This document shows positions 51,466-59,787 of a DNA stretch of 60,724 nucleotides, in pieces. Each line of letters starts with the position of its first letter. The first letter of the stretch is position 1. The notes beneath the pieces are model-generated. The model saw only the letters and a list, made by a program, of their open reading frames with translations, was not told the origin of the DNA and made no database searches. Position numbers and translations under genes: made by a program. The stretch is taken from contig CAJTVQ010000024.1 in assembly GCA_910579935.1 (NCBI GenBank), positions 1 to 60,724 of the forward strand, in the 5' to 3' direction. The stretch is from an uncultured Lachnospiraceae bacterium (lineage in GTDB: Bacteria; Bacillota; Clostridia; Lachnospirales; Lachnospiraceae).

Positions 51466-51494
51466 ATTATAAATAAAATTTATCATTTTGTCAA
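51466..51494 (-). promoter_or_regulatory. consensus sigma-A promoter of the MATE gene
   Basis: TTGACA (51489-51494), 17-bp spacer, TATAAT (51466-51471), a perfect match on the minus strand. Such a strong promoter fits control by attenuation rather than by weak initiation. Confidence 0.85.
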
Positions 51495-51554
51495 AGGATA
51501 AAACAGGTCTAAAAAACACGGGGAATTTTAACGTAGCGGTATTCTGTCAATCTC

Positions 51555-52370
51555 CTATCGGACCTTTCTGACCAGTTCCCCGATCAATCGATTCACAATT
51601 TCAGGCTCGTCCGTGTTCGAATTATGTCCTGCATTTTTTATCCATTCCAAAGGAATATTGGTGTTTCGATGCCATGCCTTATTATATCTGATGCACGAAC
51701 CGGCATGATCTTTCTCTCCACAGATTAATAATGCCGGACATTTGATCTCATACGGCAGATTCATATCCATTGCATTTGCCAGAATTTTGAACCCATGACC
51801 GGCTACTTTGGAATACCGCTTTTTATCCCCATCGTATACCATCATAATGTCATACATCAGCTTTCTTCCGTATTCAGATTCCGCAACCCCCTTTGTCCCG
51901 GACTTTAGCAGGGCTTTCCATGGATAATAAAGGTAAACGGGTTCCATTCTCTTTAATAACCAGAGCTCGATTCCCGTTACATATTTTCTTTGCAGCGGAG
52001 CCGAATCAACAGAAACAAATCCCTTTAAACGCTCCGGATATAGTTCGGCATACGCCTGCCCGACATACCCGCCCATGGACTGGCCTATGATCACAGGTCT
52101 TGTTATATTCTCCTGTTCGAAGATTCCGTTCAGCCATTTTGCTTTATCCATCAGATCAAAATCAAATCCGAACGGCCATGACAAGCCATGAGCAGGTGCA
52201 TCCCACACAAGAATATTGTACTGGTTTTTAAAATATTGGATTTGTTTATCAAACAACCTATGGTCGGCTGTCAGTCCCGGCAGGAAAACCAATGTTACGG
52301 TTTCAGCAGCGATCATATGAACCCAATAATGAATCGTGCCTAATGGTGTTTCGTACGTCTTTTCGTTCAT
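51555..52370 (-). CDS. alpha/beta-hydrolase
   Basis: A 271-residue alpha/beta-hydrolase. The oxyanion region VFLPGLTADHRLF, the nucleophile elbow IIGQSMGGYVGQA (Ser about 95), Asp in CGEKDHAGS and His in KNAGHNSNTDEP complete a catalytic triad. A cap insert lies between. No signal peptide. Substrate cannot be read. It stands alone after a hairpin that ends the leucine-rich-repeat gene. Confidence 0.9.
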   Translation of the reverse strand: MNEKTYETPLGTIHYWVHMIAAETVTLVFLPGLTADHRLFDKQIQYFKNQYNILVWDAPAHGLSWPFGFDFDLMDKAKWLNGIFEQENITRPVIIGQSMGGYVGQAYAELYPERLKGFVSVDSAPLQRKYVTGIELWLLKRMEPVYLYYPWKALLKSGTKGVAESEYGRKLMYDIMMVYDGDKKRYSKVAGHGFKILANAMDMNLPYEIKCPALLICGEKDHAGSCIRYNKAWHRNTNIPLEWIKNAGHNSNTDEPEIVNRLIGELVRKVR

Positions 52371-52441
52371 TCGTTCATCTCCATAAATTCCGTTTATCGC
52401 ACATTTTTATTCTAAAACTAAATAATTATCACTAATGAAAC

Positions 52442-52473
52442 AGCGGTAAACCTATCTATCAAGATTTACCGCT
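52442..52473. terminator. hairpin between the leucine-rich-repeat gene and hydrolase
   Basis: AGCGGTAAA pairs exactly with TTTACCGCT over a 14-nt loop, 54 bp after the upstream gene's stop. The T-rich side is on the plus strand, while the gene it follows is on the minus strand. Likely a terminator or RNA end protector. Confidence 0.6.
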
Positions 52474-52526
52474 ATTTTCAGCCAAAAATAAACACACAAA
52501 ACTCCGGCATTTCCTTTAGGTTTACC

Positions 52527-55073
52527 TTATTCCTTTTCTTTCTTTTGAATCAGGCAGGTTATAGCCCCCATTACTGCTATTCCAACAGCTCCAGCCATAA
52601 GCAGCCACATAAAATTCAGGCTGCTTCCTCCATGCTGTAATTCAGCCGTGTCGGAACTGCCGGTTACGATATCGAATTCACCGGTCTTGGGAGACCGTTT
52701 TCCTGTCCCCTGCAAGCTGCTACCGTCGGATCCGGAAGAAGCCTTACCGGAGCTTCCAGCCATGACATCGTCACCAATGACAATGACATAATCCGAAGCA
52801 TGTGTAAACATCAGTTCCGCAATGCCTTTTTCGTTTATTTGGCCGGCAGTGACAAATTCAAGCCCGCCAGCGCTTTCATTATAATAGAAGAGATTTGCAA
52901 ACAATCCCGCATTAGCGGAGCCAACATCAATCATAAGCACTGCGTTATAGCCAAAGTCACCACTGTGAGCTAGGCTGAGCTGTGTTGTCTGACGGTCTCC
53001 GGCCACATGATTCACAATATTCTGTGGAATGGAGGATGTACCGGTCTGTACGGAAAGATTCACATCGTTTGCATGGTCTGCCGTAACATTCCTGCCGTTT
53101 ACAGACCAGATGATCCCGTCGCCCATATCAAAATAAATAGTGACATTTTGGCCTTTCACACTGTCAAGCACATGGCCGGGTACAGTGGATACGCCATTCA
53201 TATTTACATTAATACGCTTTCCTTCAAAAGCATTTGCAGTTTCTTCCTTAATGGCCTCCCAGCCTGTTTTACCGGTGCTTCCATGAATAAAGGGGACCCC
53301 CGTATCCGGAGCGGGTGTTTGAGCCGGTGCGGCTGCAGTTTCCGGTGTCGCCGTATCTGCTTCCGTCGCCTCGTCCGGCTGTGCTTCAGGAACAGTCGGC
53401 GTATCGGGACCGGCCGGCGTGTCAGGATCCGTTGGCGTGTCAGGACCGGCCGGCGTGTCAGGATCCGTTGGCGTGTCGGGACCGGTCGGCGTGTCAGGAT
53501 CCGTTGGCGTGTCGGGACCGGTCGGCGTATCAGGATCCGTTGGCGTGTCGGGACCGGTCGGCGTATCAGGGTCAGTCGGTGTGTCCGGACTGTACTCATA
53601 ATGGATAGTCGCCTTTGACACTGCCGATGCCGTATCCCCTATTTTACTTATGCTGTTCCACTGTGCCTCGGTGCCGGTAAAGTATATATCAGTCAGGGGA
53701 CAATTTGAAAACGCGGCTATCCCTATTGTCTTTACGCTGTCCGGAATCAGAACAGTGGTCATGCTGGAACAGGAAGCGAATGCGGATGCTTCGATACTTT
53801 CCGCGCCTTGCGGAATCTCTACTCCGGCAAGCATAAGGCAGTTCTGGAACATTCCCTCTCCAATGCGTTCTATACTTTGGGGCAGTGTCACACGCATCAG
53901 ATAGTGGCATTCCGTAAATAGATTATCGCCTAACTTCACCTGCTTGCTGCCGACAGCAAACGTCGCGCTTTTCATTTCCGTACATTGAAGAAATGCTGCG
54001 GCGCCCACTTCGCCGATACTTGCAGGCAGGGCTATGGATGTGAGGCTGCCGCAACTGCGAAAGGCATTTTGGCCGATGGTTTCCACCCCTTCGGCAACAG
54101 TTACCGAACTAAGGTTCTGGCACTCGCGGAAAGCGCTGTCACCGATGGTTTTCACGCCAGAGGGAACCGTCACGGAAATGATCGAAGAACCTCGGAAAGC
54201 GCTGTTGCCAATCGTTGTCACACTGGATGAAATTTCTGCACTGAGAACCCCGCAGCTCCAAAAAGCACAGGAACCGATACTGGTAACGCCATCCCCGATA
54301 ACGACCTTCCGGATCTTGTTACCGTAAGAATTCCACGGCTGGTCCCCGGCACTGCCGAAATCAGGCATGGCCCCGCTGCCGGAAATGGTCATCGTACCTG
54401 CCTTTGTCAGTGTCCAGGTAAGTCCTCCGTCAAGAGTTCCGTCCGCAACTATGTCATTGGCAGTGGGGTCATCCGGCGGAACATAGCCTTCCGGATAGCG
54501 GGTGATATAATGGCTGGCGCTGCTCATTACATCTTCCTTAGATATTGCCCGCCCCCAATGGACGCTGCTGTTGAAGTTTCCTTCGGCAACAACCACACCC
54601 GTATCACTCACTTCGAGTACGATCACCGTATGGGTGTCATTATTTACCCGCAGGATATCTCCGACTTTTATATCCTCAAATGTAAACTCGCCCGCTGCGT
54701 ACATTCTGGCCGGCAGACCGCCAAATGCCTCATCGCTGAGTATAAAGGCGAAAGCTACACAGCCTACGGCAACAATATTCACGCCATTGAGAGTGCCGCC
54801 ATTCCAACGGTAATAGTTTGAGTCCGAATATGGCTCATAGTCGGTCCAGGTTGTTCCTTCCTTATACGCATTCTGATTCTGCAATGCGATCATGTTCTCA
54901 TAGACTTCCGTCAGATCGGGATTCGCACTGGCACGGGTAATCTGCCCGGATATGGTTCTTTCTGTAAGAACATTCTCCTGAGGCGAATGGACTTCCTGCC
55001 ATGCGTATGCCACTGATTGGGAAGAAAAGAATAAACACAGCACTAAAATAACTGAAAGGATTCGTCTTTTCAA
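52527..55073 (-). CDS. secreted papain-fold / leucine-rich-repeat surface protein
   Basis: An 848-residue exported protein. A signal peptide (about 1-25) precedes a papain-like domain (about 55-205) with GCVAFAF as candidate nucleophile Cys and DTHTVIVLE as the His. BspA-type leucine-rich repeats (LRR_5) follow, about 215-480, with repeated ...IGNSAFRGSSIISVTVPSG. A Pro/Thr/Asp stalk (DPDTPTGPDTPT) about 485-555, a beta-rich domain, and a C-terminal membrane helix (LLMAGAVGIAVMGAITCLI) with KKEKE tail come last. SPKTGE occurs 30 residues before that helix, but it is not a normal sortase signal. Start is TTG at 55073, with GAGGAGG 8 nt upstream. Confidence 0.88.
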   Translation of the reverse strand: MKRRILSVILVLCLFFSSQSVAYAWQEVHSPQENVLTERTISGQITRASANPDLTEVYENMIALQNQNAYKEGTTWTDYEPYSDSNYYRWNGGTLNGVNIVAVGCVAFAFILSDEAFGGLPARMYAAGEFTFEDIKVGDILRVNNDTHTVIVLEVSDTGVVVAEGNFNSSVHWGRAISKEDVMSSASHYITRYPEGYVPPDDPTANDIVADGTLDGGLTWTLTKAGTMTISGSGAMPDFGSAGDQPWNSYGNKIRKVVIGDGVTSIGSCAFWSCGVLSAEISSSVTTIGNSAFRGSSIISVTVPSGVKTIGDSAFRECQNLSSVTVAEGVETIGQNAFRSCGSLTSIALPASIGEVGAAAFLQCTEMKSATFAVGSKQVKLGDNLFTECHYLMRVTLPQSIERIGEGMFQNCLMLAGVEIPQGAESIEASAFASCSSMTTVLIPDSVKTIGIAAFSNCPLTDIYFTGTEAQWNSISKIGDTASAVSKATIHYEYSPDTPTDPDTPTGPDTPTDPDTPTGPDTPTDPDTPTGPDTPTDPDTPAGPDTPTDPDTPAGPDTPTVPEAQPDEATEADTATPETAAAPAQTPAPDTGVPFIHGSTGKTGWEAIKEETANAFEGKRINVNMNGVSTVPGHVLDSVKGQNVTIYFDMGDGIIWSVNGRNVTADHANDVNLSVQTGTSSIPQNIVNHVAGDRQTTQLSLAHSGDFGYNAVLMIDVGSANAGLFANLFYYNESAGGLEFVTAGQINEKGIAELMFTHASDYVIVIGDDVMAGSSGKASSGSDGSSLQGTGKRSPKTGEFDIVTGSSDTAELQHGGSSLNFMWLLMAGAVGIAVMGAITCLIQKKEKE
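53399..53590 (-). repeat. 36-bp coding repeat in the stalk region
   Basis: Alternating 18-bp units (gtgtcaggatccgttggc and gtgtcgggaccggtcggc) make about five 36-bp repeats encoding DPDTPTGPDTPT. Near-identical units can change in number by slippage while keeping the frame, changing stalk length. Strings of short frames on the plus strand here are mirror artefacts. Confidence 0.93.
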
Positions 55074-55138
55074 TTTTATAACCTCCTCAATCTTAGTTTT
55101 GGGAGAACGTTTGCTTTACGATACTCCCCCCTTATAAA

Positions 55139-55167
55139 AATATATCGTTATTGTTTTGCCTTGTCAA
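55139..55167 (-). promoter_or_regulatory. sigma-A promoter of the leucine-rich-repeat gene
   Basis: TTGACA (55162-55167), 17-bp spacer, TATATT (55139-55144), about 66 bp before the TTG start. Only minor hairpins are seen in the rest of the 250-bp gap to 55325. Confidence 0.75.
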
Positions 55168-55324
55168 TAGACTTTGGTCGGGCTGATTCGTCAAAAGCAG
55201 TTCTATCTGTAATTTCACAGTTTTCGATTTTCGTCCAGCACTGTCCTGATCTCCACCTAAATGGACTTAAGTCAAAAACCGGAGATGCTCTGCATCTCTT
55301 AAGCAGCCGCTTGGCTCGTTGCAA

Positions 55325-56227
55325 CTATATGACCTCCATAGAATCAATCATTTTTTCAAACTGCTTCCGCTTAATCTGCACACGGTTTCCGTTCATAATC
55401 AGCCAGTTGGCGTTTTTGAAATTTAATGTCATATTTGCCGCAATATATAGTCTGTCCTTTTGGTAGATTTGAACGGGGTTCATTCGCCTGTATGCATATA
55501 AATAACCAAACACCCACTTGTAAAAGGCAAAGACAGATACTAATAATGGTATTGCAACAACAGATACGGGATAAACAATATAAACTTCCGGCAAAAAAGC
55601 AATGCCGCAAATGCAGCCAATTGAGCACACAAAACATAAAAAGAAGACAATGCCCCACTTTTTATAGCTGCCTATATTTTTTATGCTTTGATTGCGGTTT
55701 CTTTCATGCATCAGCTCCCTTATTTGCAGTTTGTTCAAGCGCCCCCTCAGTCGGAAAGAACACACTGTCTCAATAAGGCCAAAAAACAGAAATGTGTAAA
55801 ACATACTTCTGCCATAAAGGAATCCGCAATGTTTTATTTCATGCAGCGGATCACGGAAATACCATAATCCATATATGGAGAAACCTATTGTTGTTCCTGC
55901 TATATAGCAGCAAAAGCCAATCAGCAGGATTTCGCATAGGAACAGCCGGGTTAATCTCTTTTTTTCCATACCCAACAACAAATAGCTTGCAAATTCTTTT
56001 GCCCGCTGCTTTAGCAGAAAAAAGTCTATATATCCGACTAAAACTATTTGAATGACGGCTATTAACAATGGCAGAGAAACCACTTGAAAACCGGCTGATT
56101 CTCCAATAACGGTTATACAATTAGATACCTCTATAACCGCTAAAAGGACGGTCATGGTAACAACATATAAAAGATAATTTATAAAAGACCGCCTGGCATT
56201 ACGGATTGACAGCTTCAAGTACATCAT
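55325..56227 (-). CDS. half-size FtsX-type ABC permease
   Basis: A 300-residue protein. It matches the N-terminal half of BceB-like peptide-antibiotic permeases: a first helix, three helices with MTVLLAVIEVSNC and KRAKEFASYLLLGMEKKRL-type loop, then two or three more. Full BceB proteins have about 640 residues and a second FtsX domain. The last 25 residues (KNANWLIMNGNRVQIKRKQ) do not continue the usual QKDRLYIAAQMTSSFK-like run, so a deletion may have joined another tail. The start overlaps the upstream XRE-ABC gene by 29 bp. Confidence 0.7.
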   Translation of the reverse strand: MMYLKLSIRNARRSFINYLLYVVTMTVLLAVIEVSNCITVIGESAGFQVVSLPLLIAVIQIVLVGYIDFFLLKQRAKEFASYLLLGMEKKRLTRLFLCEILLIGFCCYIAGTTIGFSIYGLWYFRDPLHEIKHCGFLYGRSMFYTFLFFGLIETVCSFRLRGRLNKLQIRELMHERNRNQSIKNIGSYKKWGIVFFLCFVCSIGCICGIAFLPEVYIVYPVSVVAIPLLVSVFAFYKWVFGYLYAYRRMNPVQIYQKDRLYIAANMTLNFKNANWLIMNGNRVQIKRKQFEKMIDSMEVI

Positions 56228-57335
56228 GGCTTTCTCCCTCTATCCATTCTATTTGCTTCAAAATATCCGTGAAAAAGGTCTGTTTGTTTTCCTGTTCCCG
56301 GTTTAAGGCAGCTTTTATTTCACCGTCCTTCATAAACAAAATCCTGTCGCAATAGCTGGCTGCCATGACATCATGTGTGACCATCAATATTGTTGCGCTA
56401 AATTCTCTGCAAAGCATGGCGAAGGTGTCTAAAAGCTGTCTGGCAGCATGGGAATCCAATGCCCCGGTTGGCTCGTCCGCAAGTATAATATCCGGATTTA
56501 CTACAATAGCACGGGCGCAGGCGCAGCGCTGCCGTTGACCTCCCGACACCTCATACAGAAATTTATCTAATATTGCCGATATATCCAGCTTTTCAGCTAA
56601 ATTTTGAATCATTGGACGAATTTTTTCTTTGGAAACCTCTTTAATTGTCAAAGCAAGCGCAATATTTTCATAAATAGTCAGAGCTTCAAGCAGATTGTAT
56701 TCCTGAAAAACGAAGCCTAAATGTCTGCGGCGAAATTCCGCGGCAGCTTCATCTAGCATATCCACTATATTCTGCCCGCTGATCCGCACCGCCCCATTCG
56801 TTGGCTTATCTATCGTGGCGATTAAATTAAGCAATGTTGATTTCCCCGAACCGGAAGCCCCCATAATTCCAACAAAGCTGCCGTGCGGTATCTGAAAGCT
56901 CACGTCATTTACAGCTAATACAGAATTATTTTTTATTTTGTGTTTTTCCAAAATATTTTCATGTCCTGTCGAAACATTTTCATAGAGTTTGGAAACATTT
57001 TCAACTTCCAAAACATTTTGGAGTGCTGTACCGCTTTCTCTTGATTCCCATTTATCATGTCCTAACCAATTCGTAATCACGTCCATAAGTACCTCATCTG
57101 CTTTTTCTTTCAGCTTTTCTTCCGCAATGCACTCACCCGCAAATAGTTCATTCAAAGTGACTTCCAAAAGAGTACATAATGGTAAAAACAAAGATAAATC
57201 CGGCATAGAACGTCCTGTTTCCCATTTTGAAACTGCCTTATCAGTTATTTCCAATTTTTCTGCTAACTGGCTTTGCGTCCAGCCTTTTGCTTTCCGGCGT
57301 TCGGAAATAAAAGCTCCAATCTTAATTTGATTCAT
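56199..57335 (-). CDS. XRE helix-turn-helix fused to an ABC ATPase
   Basis: A 378-residue two-domain protein. Residues 1-62 form a typical XRE/Cro HTH (KGWTQSQLAEKLEITDKAVSKWETGRSMPDLSL), then a linker, then an ABC ATPase (about 112-330) with Walker A GASGSGKST, Q-loop QEYN, signature SGGQRQR, Walker B ILADEPTG and H-loop VTHD. The ATPase matches those that pair with BceB/LolCD-type permeases, which the overlapping next gene supplies. Regulator and pump ATPase in one chain is unusual. Two CTACC-AAC-GGTAG dyads upstream look like its own operators. Confidence 0.88.
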   Translation of the reverse strand: MNQIKIGAFISERRKAKGWTQSQLAEKLEITDKAVSKWETGRSMPDLSLFLPLCTLLEVTLNELFAGECIAEEKLKEKADEVLMDVITNWLGHDKWESRESGTALQNVLEVENVSKLYENVSTGHENILEKHKIKNNSVLAVNDVSFQIPHGSFVGIMGASGSGKSTLLNLIATIDKPTNGAVRISGQNIVDMLDEAAAEFRRRHLGFVFQEYNLLEALTIYENIALALTIKEVSKEKIRPMIQNLAEKLDISAILDKFLYEVSGGQRQRCACARAIVVNPDIILADEPTGALDSHAARQLLDTFAMLCREFSATILMVTHDVMAASYCDRILFMKDGEIKAALNREQENKQTFFTDILKQIEWIEGESHDVLEAVNP

Positions 57336-57390
57336 TATCCAACCCTCCTGCCTGCGGTATATTATATAAATCCGGCAAAAAAATGAACAC

Positions 57391-57403
57391 CTACCAACGG
57401 TAG
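57391..57403. promoter_or_regulatory. dyad operator site 1 upstream of the XRE-ABC gene
   Basis: CTACCAACGGTAG, perfect 5-bp arms around AAC. It lies 56 bp before the start, next to a TATAAT (57360-57366 region, minus strand). Confidence 0.6.
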
Positions 57404-57431
57404 AATTGAGTAAAATATGTCTTTTTTATCC

Positions 57432-57444
57432 CTACCAACGGTAT
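57432..57444. promoter_or_regulatory. dyad operator site 2 upstream of the XRE-ABC gene
   Basis: CTACCAACGGTAT, the same dyad with one end base changed, 41 bp (about four helical turns) from site 1. Two equal sites on one helix face suggest cooperative binding by the fused HTH domain. The rest of 57445-57886 holds only frame-broken remnants, for example a run LFHISAKIGDLEEKLAGQL near 57740-57800. Confidence 0.55.
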
Positions 57445-57886
57445 ACTGCCAAATGAATTTCCAATTCGTACTTTTTTACTTCGGCAGGATACCGTTCCCG
57501 CTAAAGCCAAAACATCCTCTGAATTATACCATAGAAATCACCCGTTTTTCACCCAGTGGCACGAAACGACTATTTTTCGGGAGCGGAAGACAAAAAAGAG
57601 TCATTGACCAGCCCTTTTCTCCCATCATCATTTATCCATTTAGTTTTTACCGTTTTACCCATATGCAAACACGGAAACTCCTCACACAATCACGGAAACT
57701 CCCGACTTTTCCAGCTTTTTACGCTCTGCTTCAGAAAGGCTTCCGCAACTGTCCCGCCAGTTTCTCCTCCAAATCCCCGATCTTCGCACTGATATGGAAC
57801 AAGGGAACCAGACATGAAGTGTTCCTGCCTAGTTCCCTTTTATCGTTTGTGCTTTATTGGTTTTCTTCTCACGCCCTCGCGTCAAA

Positions 57887-58063
57887 TCAGCCCTGCGCTT
57901 CCATCACGTTTATCTCCTGCCTTGTCGCCCGGAACGCATCATAATAGGCAGCCTTCAAAGCCCCGTGTACCTGCGTCTCCGCCTTCGACTCCCTCTCATG
58001 CCAGCCCACGCCCGCTGTGTAGGTCAGTACTTCGTCACCAAAATTTTTTCCTCCACCAAACAT
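57887..58063 (-). CDS. 58-residue ORF, probable mobile-element remnant
   Basis: ATG follows directly after the TAG of the XRE gene upstream. The product begins MFGGGKNFGDEVLTYT and contains GVGWHERESKAETQVHGA. AGGAG lies just before. It looks like the C-terminal part of a larger conjugative- or phage-type protein, not recognised. Its overlap with the XRE gene gives it a chance of being translated. Confidence 0.45.
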   Translation of the reverse strand: MFGGGKNFGDEVLTYTAGVGWHERESKAETQVHGALKAAYYDAFRATRQEINVMEAQG

Positions 58064-58531
58064 CTACTCCTGCTTTTTTCCAAGTTTCTTTACACATATA
58101 AAAACCACTACGGCAGTCGCTATAAGAAATTCTGCAAAAAGTATCTCTTTGCCACCTAATACATCGAACTCATGAAAGAAAAAACGCTCAATGAAACATA
58201 CCGCAAAGAATACCAGATATACTGCAGCCGAATACATGATACAGATAAAAACCTGCCGCTGTTTTTGCTCCCGCCCAAACATCATCTGCTGCTGTTTTTC
58301 CAGCATTTCCGTTTTTACTGACAAGTCGTCTATTTCCGATGACTTTAACAGATAATCAGTCGTAACATTAAAAACCGCACTCATTGCCACTATTTTTTCC
58401 AGTTCGGGAGTTGCCTGCCCGCTTTCCCATTTTGAAATGGACTGTCGCGAAACATCAAGTTTTTCAGCAAGCTGCTCCTGTGTCATGTCATTGGCTTTCC
58501 GTAATGTCAGTAGTTTTTCTGAAAAATCCAT
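58064..58531 (-). CDS. membrane-bound XRE-family regulator
   Basis: A 155-residue protein. The N-terminal Cro-type HTH (NDMTQEQLAEKLDVSRQSISKWESGQATPELEKI) is followed by two hydrophobic helices (VFICIMYSAAVYLVFFAVCFI, EFLIATAVVVFICV), so it is tethered to the membrane. GAGGAGGACAGG is before the ATG. A GGTTGCGT/ACGCAACC dyad lies 97-135 bp upstream. It is not beside any obvious target apart from the short ORF after it. Confidence 0.85.
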   Translation of the reverse strand: MDFSEKLLTLRKANDMTQEQLAEKLDVSRQSISKWESGQATPELEKIVAMSAVFNVTTDYLLKSSEIDDLSVKTEMLEKQQQMMFGREQKQRQVFICIMYSAAVYLVFFAVCFIERFFFHEFDVLGGKEILFAEFLIATAVVVFICVKKLGKKQE

Positions 58532-58627
58532 AATATCCTGTCCTCCTCTAATTTTTTTAGGTTTCAGTACAATAACCTGGCTCTGAACTATTCACTGAAA
58601 TCCTCGTTTTACAATACCAAGATGGTC

Positions 58628-58666
58628 GGTTGCGTTCTATATAGCCCTCTATACATCTACGCAACC
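58628..58666. promoter_or_regulatory. inverted repeat upstream of the membrane XRE gene
   Basis: GGTTGCGT (58628-58635) and ACGCAACC (58659-58666), exact 8-bp arms 23 bp apart, around TATATAGCCCTCTATA. A candidate operator. Confidence 0.5.
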
Positions 58667-58722
58667 AGTGGTAGAAATCTAAAATCAATTCGTAGAATTC
58701 CCCAAAATCAAACTTTCAAGTT

Positions 58723-58916
58723 TTACTTATTTCCGTCCGTCTGGAAGTCTCCGCATTGGTGGTATGGGGACACTTCCGATGTGTAGCTTTTCATCAGCCT
58801 GTTAAGCCCTCCGGATTTGTTCTGGAACTTCCCTTTTGCAAAATCCTCATATGCCTGTTCCGGGGATGCCCGCCCTGTCTTGTCGGGCTGTGGCTTATTG
58901 GGGATATGCTCTCACG
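58723..58916 (-). pseudogene. remnant ORF of a mobile element (1)
   Basis: About 60 codons on the minus strand after an upstream stop, with PNKPQPDKTGRASPEQAYED and FAKGKFQNKSGGLNRLMKSY, ending at a TAA. The residue mix looks like a real protein end, but there is no start or ribosome site. Perhaps the tail of a conjugation or mobilisation protein. Confidence 0.4.
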
Positions 58917-58954
58917 GGATTTTTGAAATCCGTTGATTATTCAAATCCTCTTAT

Positions 58955-59140
58955 TTACGCTTTCCTGTCAAAAGACGGCTTCTCCTCCAGATAATCCGGC
59001 AGTTCCTCCAACCCTGCCCCTTGGCCATTCTTTAGGGAGCGGTACTCATTAAAGTAGACCTCCATGTTGATGTCGAGGAACACGATGCCGCATTCCCACA
59101 CATACCCCATATCCGCATAAAGCTCCGCGCCGGCTCCACC
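58955..59140 (-). pseudogene. remnant ORF of a mobile element (2)
   Basis: A minus-strand frame with ELYADMGYVWECGIVFLDIN, then MEVYFNEYRSLKNGQG, and LEELPDYLEEKPSFDRK, ending at a TAA. It has no start and is joined at its upstream end to the nuclease-like remnant in another frame. Not recognised. Confidence 0.4.
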
Positions 59141-59367
59141 GGAACCACGCTGATAAACAGCTCTCCCTCGATATAGGATACCACATCTTTCGGGTTCATT
59201 CCCTTAAACTCATCAACCGTCTTTACCAGAATAATCTTATTTTCCAACAGGCGTTTTGCCTTATCATCATACTGTGCGTCCTGGTCTGTTGCGCTGGCCG
59301 CATTTCTTATTTCCGCATCCATCAGCCATAAACCTACTTTTCGTATGGCAGGAAACGCAAAAGCCAT
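59032..59367 (-). pseudogene. truncated Rpn-type PD-(D/E)XK nuclease/transposase
   Basis: The segment DAEIRNAASATDQDAQYDDKA, then KRLLENKIILVKTVDEFKG and KDVVSYIEGELFISVVPVEP, resembles the N-terminal region of the PD-(D/E)XK transposase-like (Rpn) proteins found in many copies in Lachnospiraceae. The catalytic region is absent: after VEPA the frame runs into unrelated sequence (59032-59140). Confidence 0.6.
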
Positions 59368-59402
59368 CCCACAATAATTGAAATTTGATTGTTTTATGAT
59401 TG

Positions 59403-59570
59403 TTACAGCGTTTTCTCCCTCCTTTTCGCTTTTTCCGTATCTGCCCTGCCTGCTCCGGATACCTGTGCCTTGTATGCCGCCAGCTTCTCCTTTAACGATA
59501 CCCTCTGTTCGTCACTGATACTGCGGTAAGTCTGCACAAGCCCGTTTACCAGATCAGCAATCCCGTCCAT
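59403..59570 (-). pseudogene. 55-residue remnant, mobile-element protein tail
   Basis: Reads MDGIADLVNGLVQTYRSISD then EQRVSLKEKLAAYKAQ and ends KRREKTL. It is helical and basic. Together with the 40-codon frame upstream (59577-59699) it may once have been one gene, now split by a stop and a frameshift. No good ribosome site. Confidence 0.4.
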
Positions 59571-59576
59571 AAACAC

Positions 59577-59699
59577 CTACATGGGATATTCGCCATTTGC
59601 CACAAATGTACTTTGACAGTGTAAGTGGTATTCCTCAACTTTCGCTTGAAACTGTGGGGTTGTTGCTCGTTTTTGGTTTCTGTCATACTCTCTGCTCAT
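59577..59699 (-). pseudogene. 40-residue remnant upstream of the preceding tail
   Basis: ATG at 59699, product MSREYDRNQKRATTPQFQAK and so on, stop TAG at 59577. A +1 frame over its second half reads NTTYTVKVH, a pattern of small transposon-encoded TnpW-like proteins; that link is tentative. Confidence 0.35.
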
Positions 59700-59712
59700 C
59701 GTATAATAAAAT

Positions 59713-59740
59713 AGAGCGCATAGATTTTTCTATACGCTCT
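59713..59740 (-). terminator. intrinsic terminator after the second XRE gene
   Basis: On the minus strand AGAGCGTATAGA pairs with TCTATGCGCTCT (one mismatch), then ATTTTATTATA. It lies 48 bp past the XRE stop. Confidence 0.7.
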
Positions 59741-59787
59741 GACGCTGTATTTCTTTATTCACTTTAGGTATAAATTTTATTAAATGG

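Noticed and set aside
53399..53590. CRISPR-like regular repeats
   Set aside because: There are no unique spacers: the 18/36-bp units are contiguous and coding.
53007..53618. 203-residue plus-strand frame rich in Arg and Gly repeats (and two similar ones)
   Set aside because: Caused by the 36-bp repeat being open in several frames; it is antisense to the leucine-rich-repeat protein's stalk.
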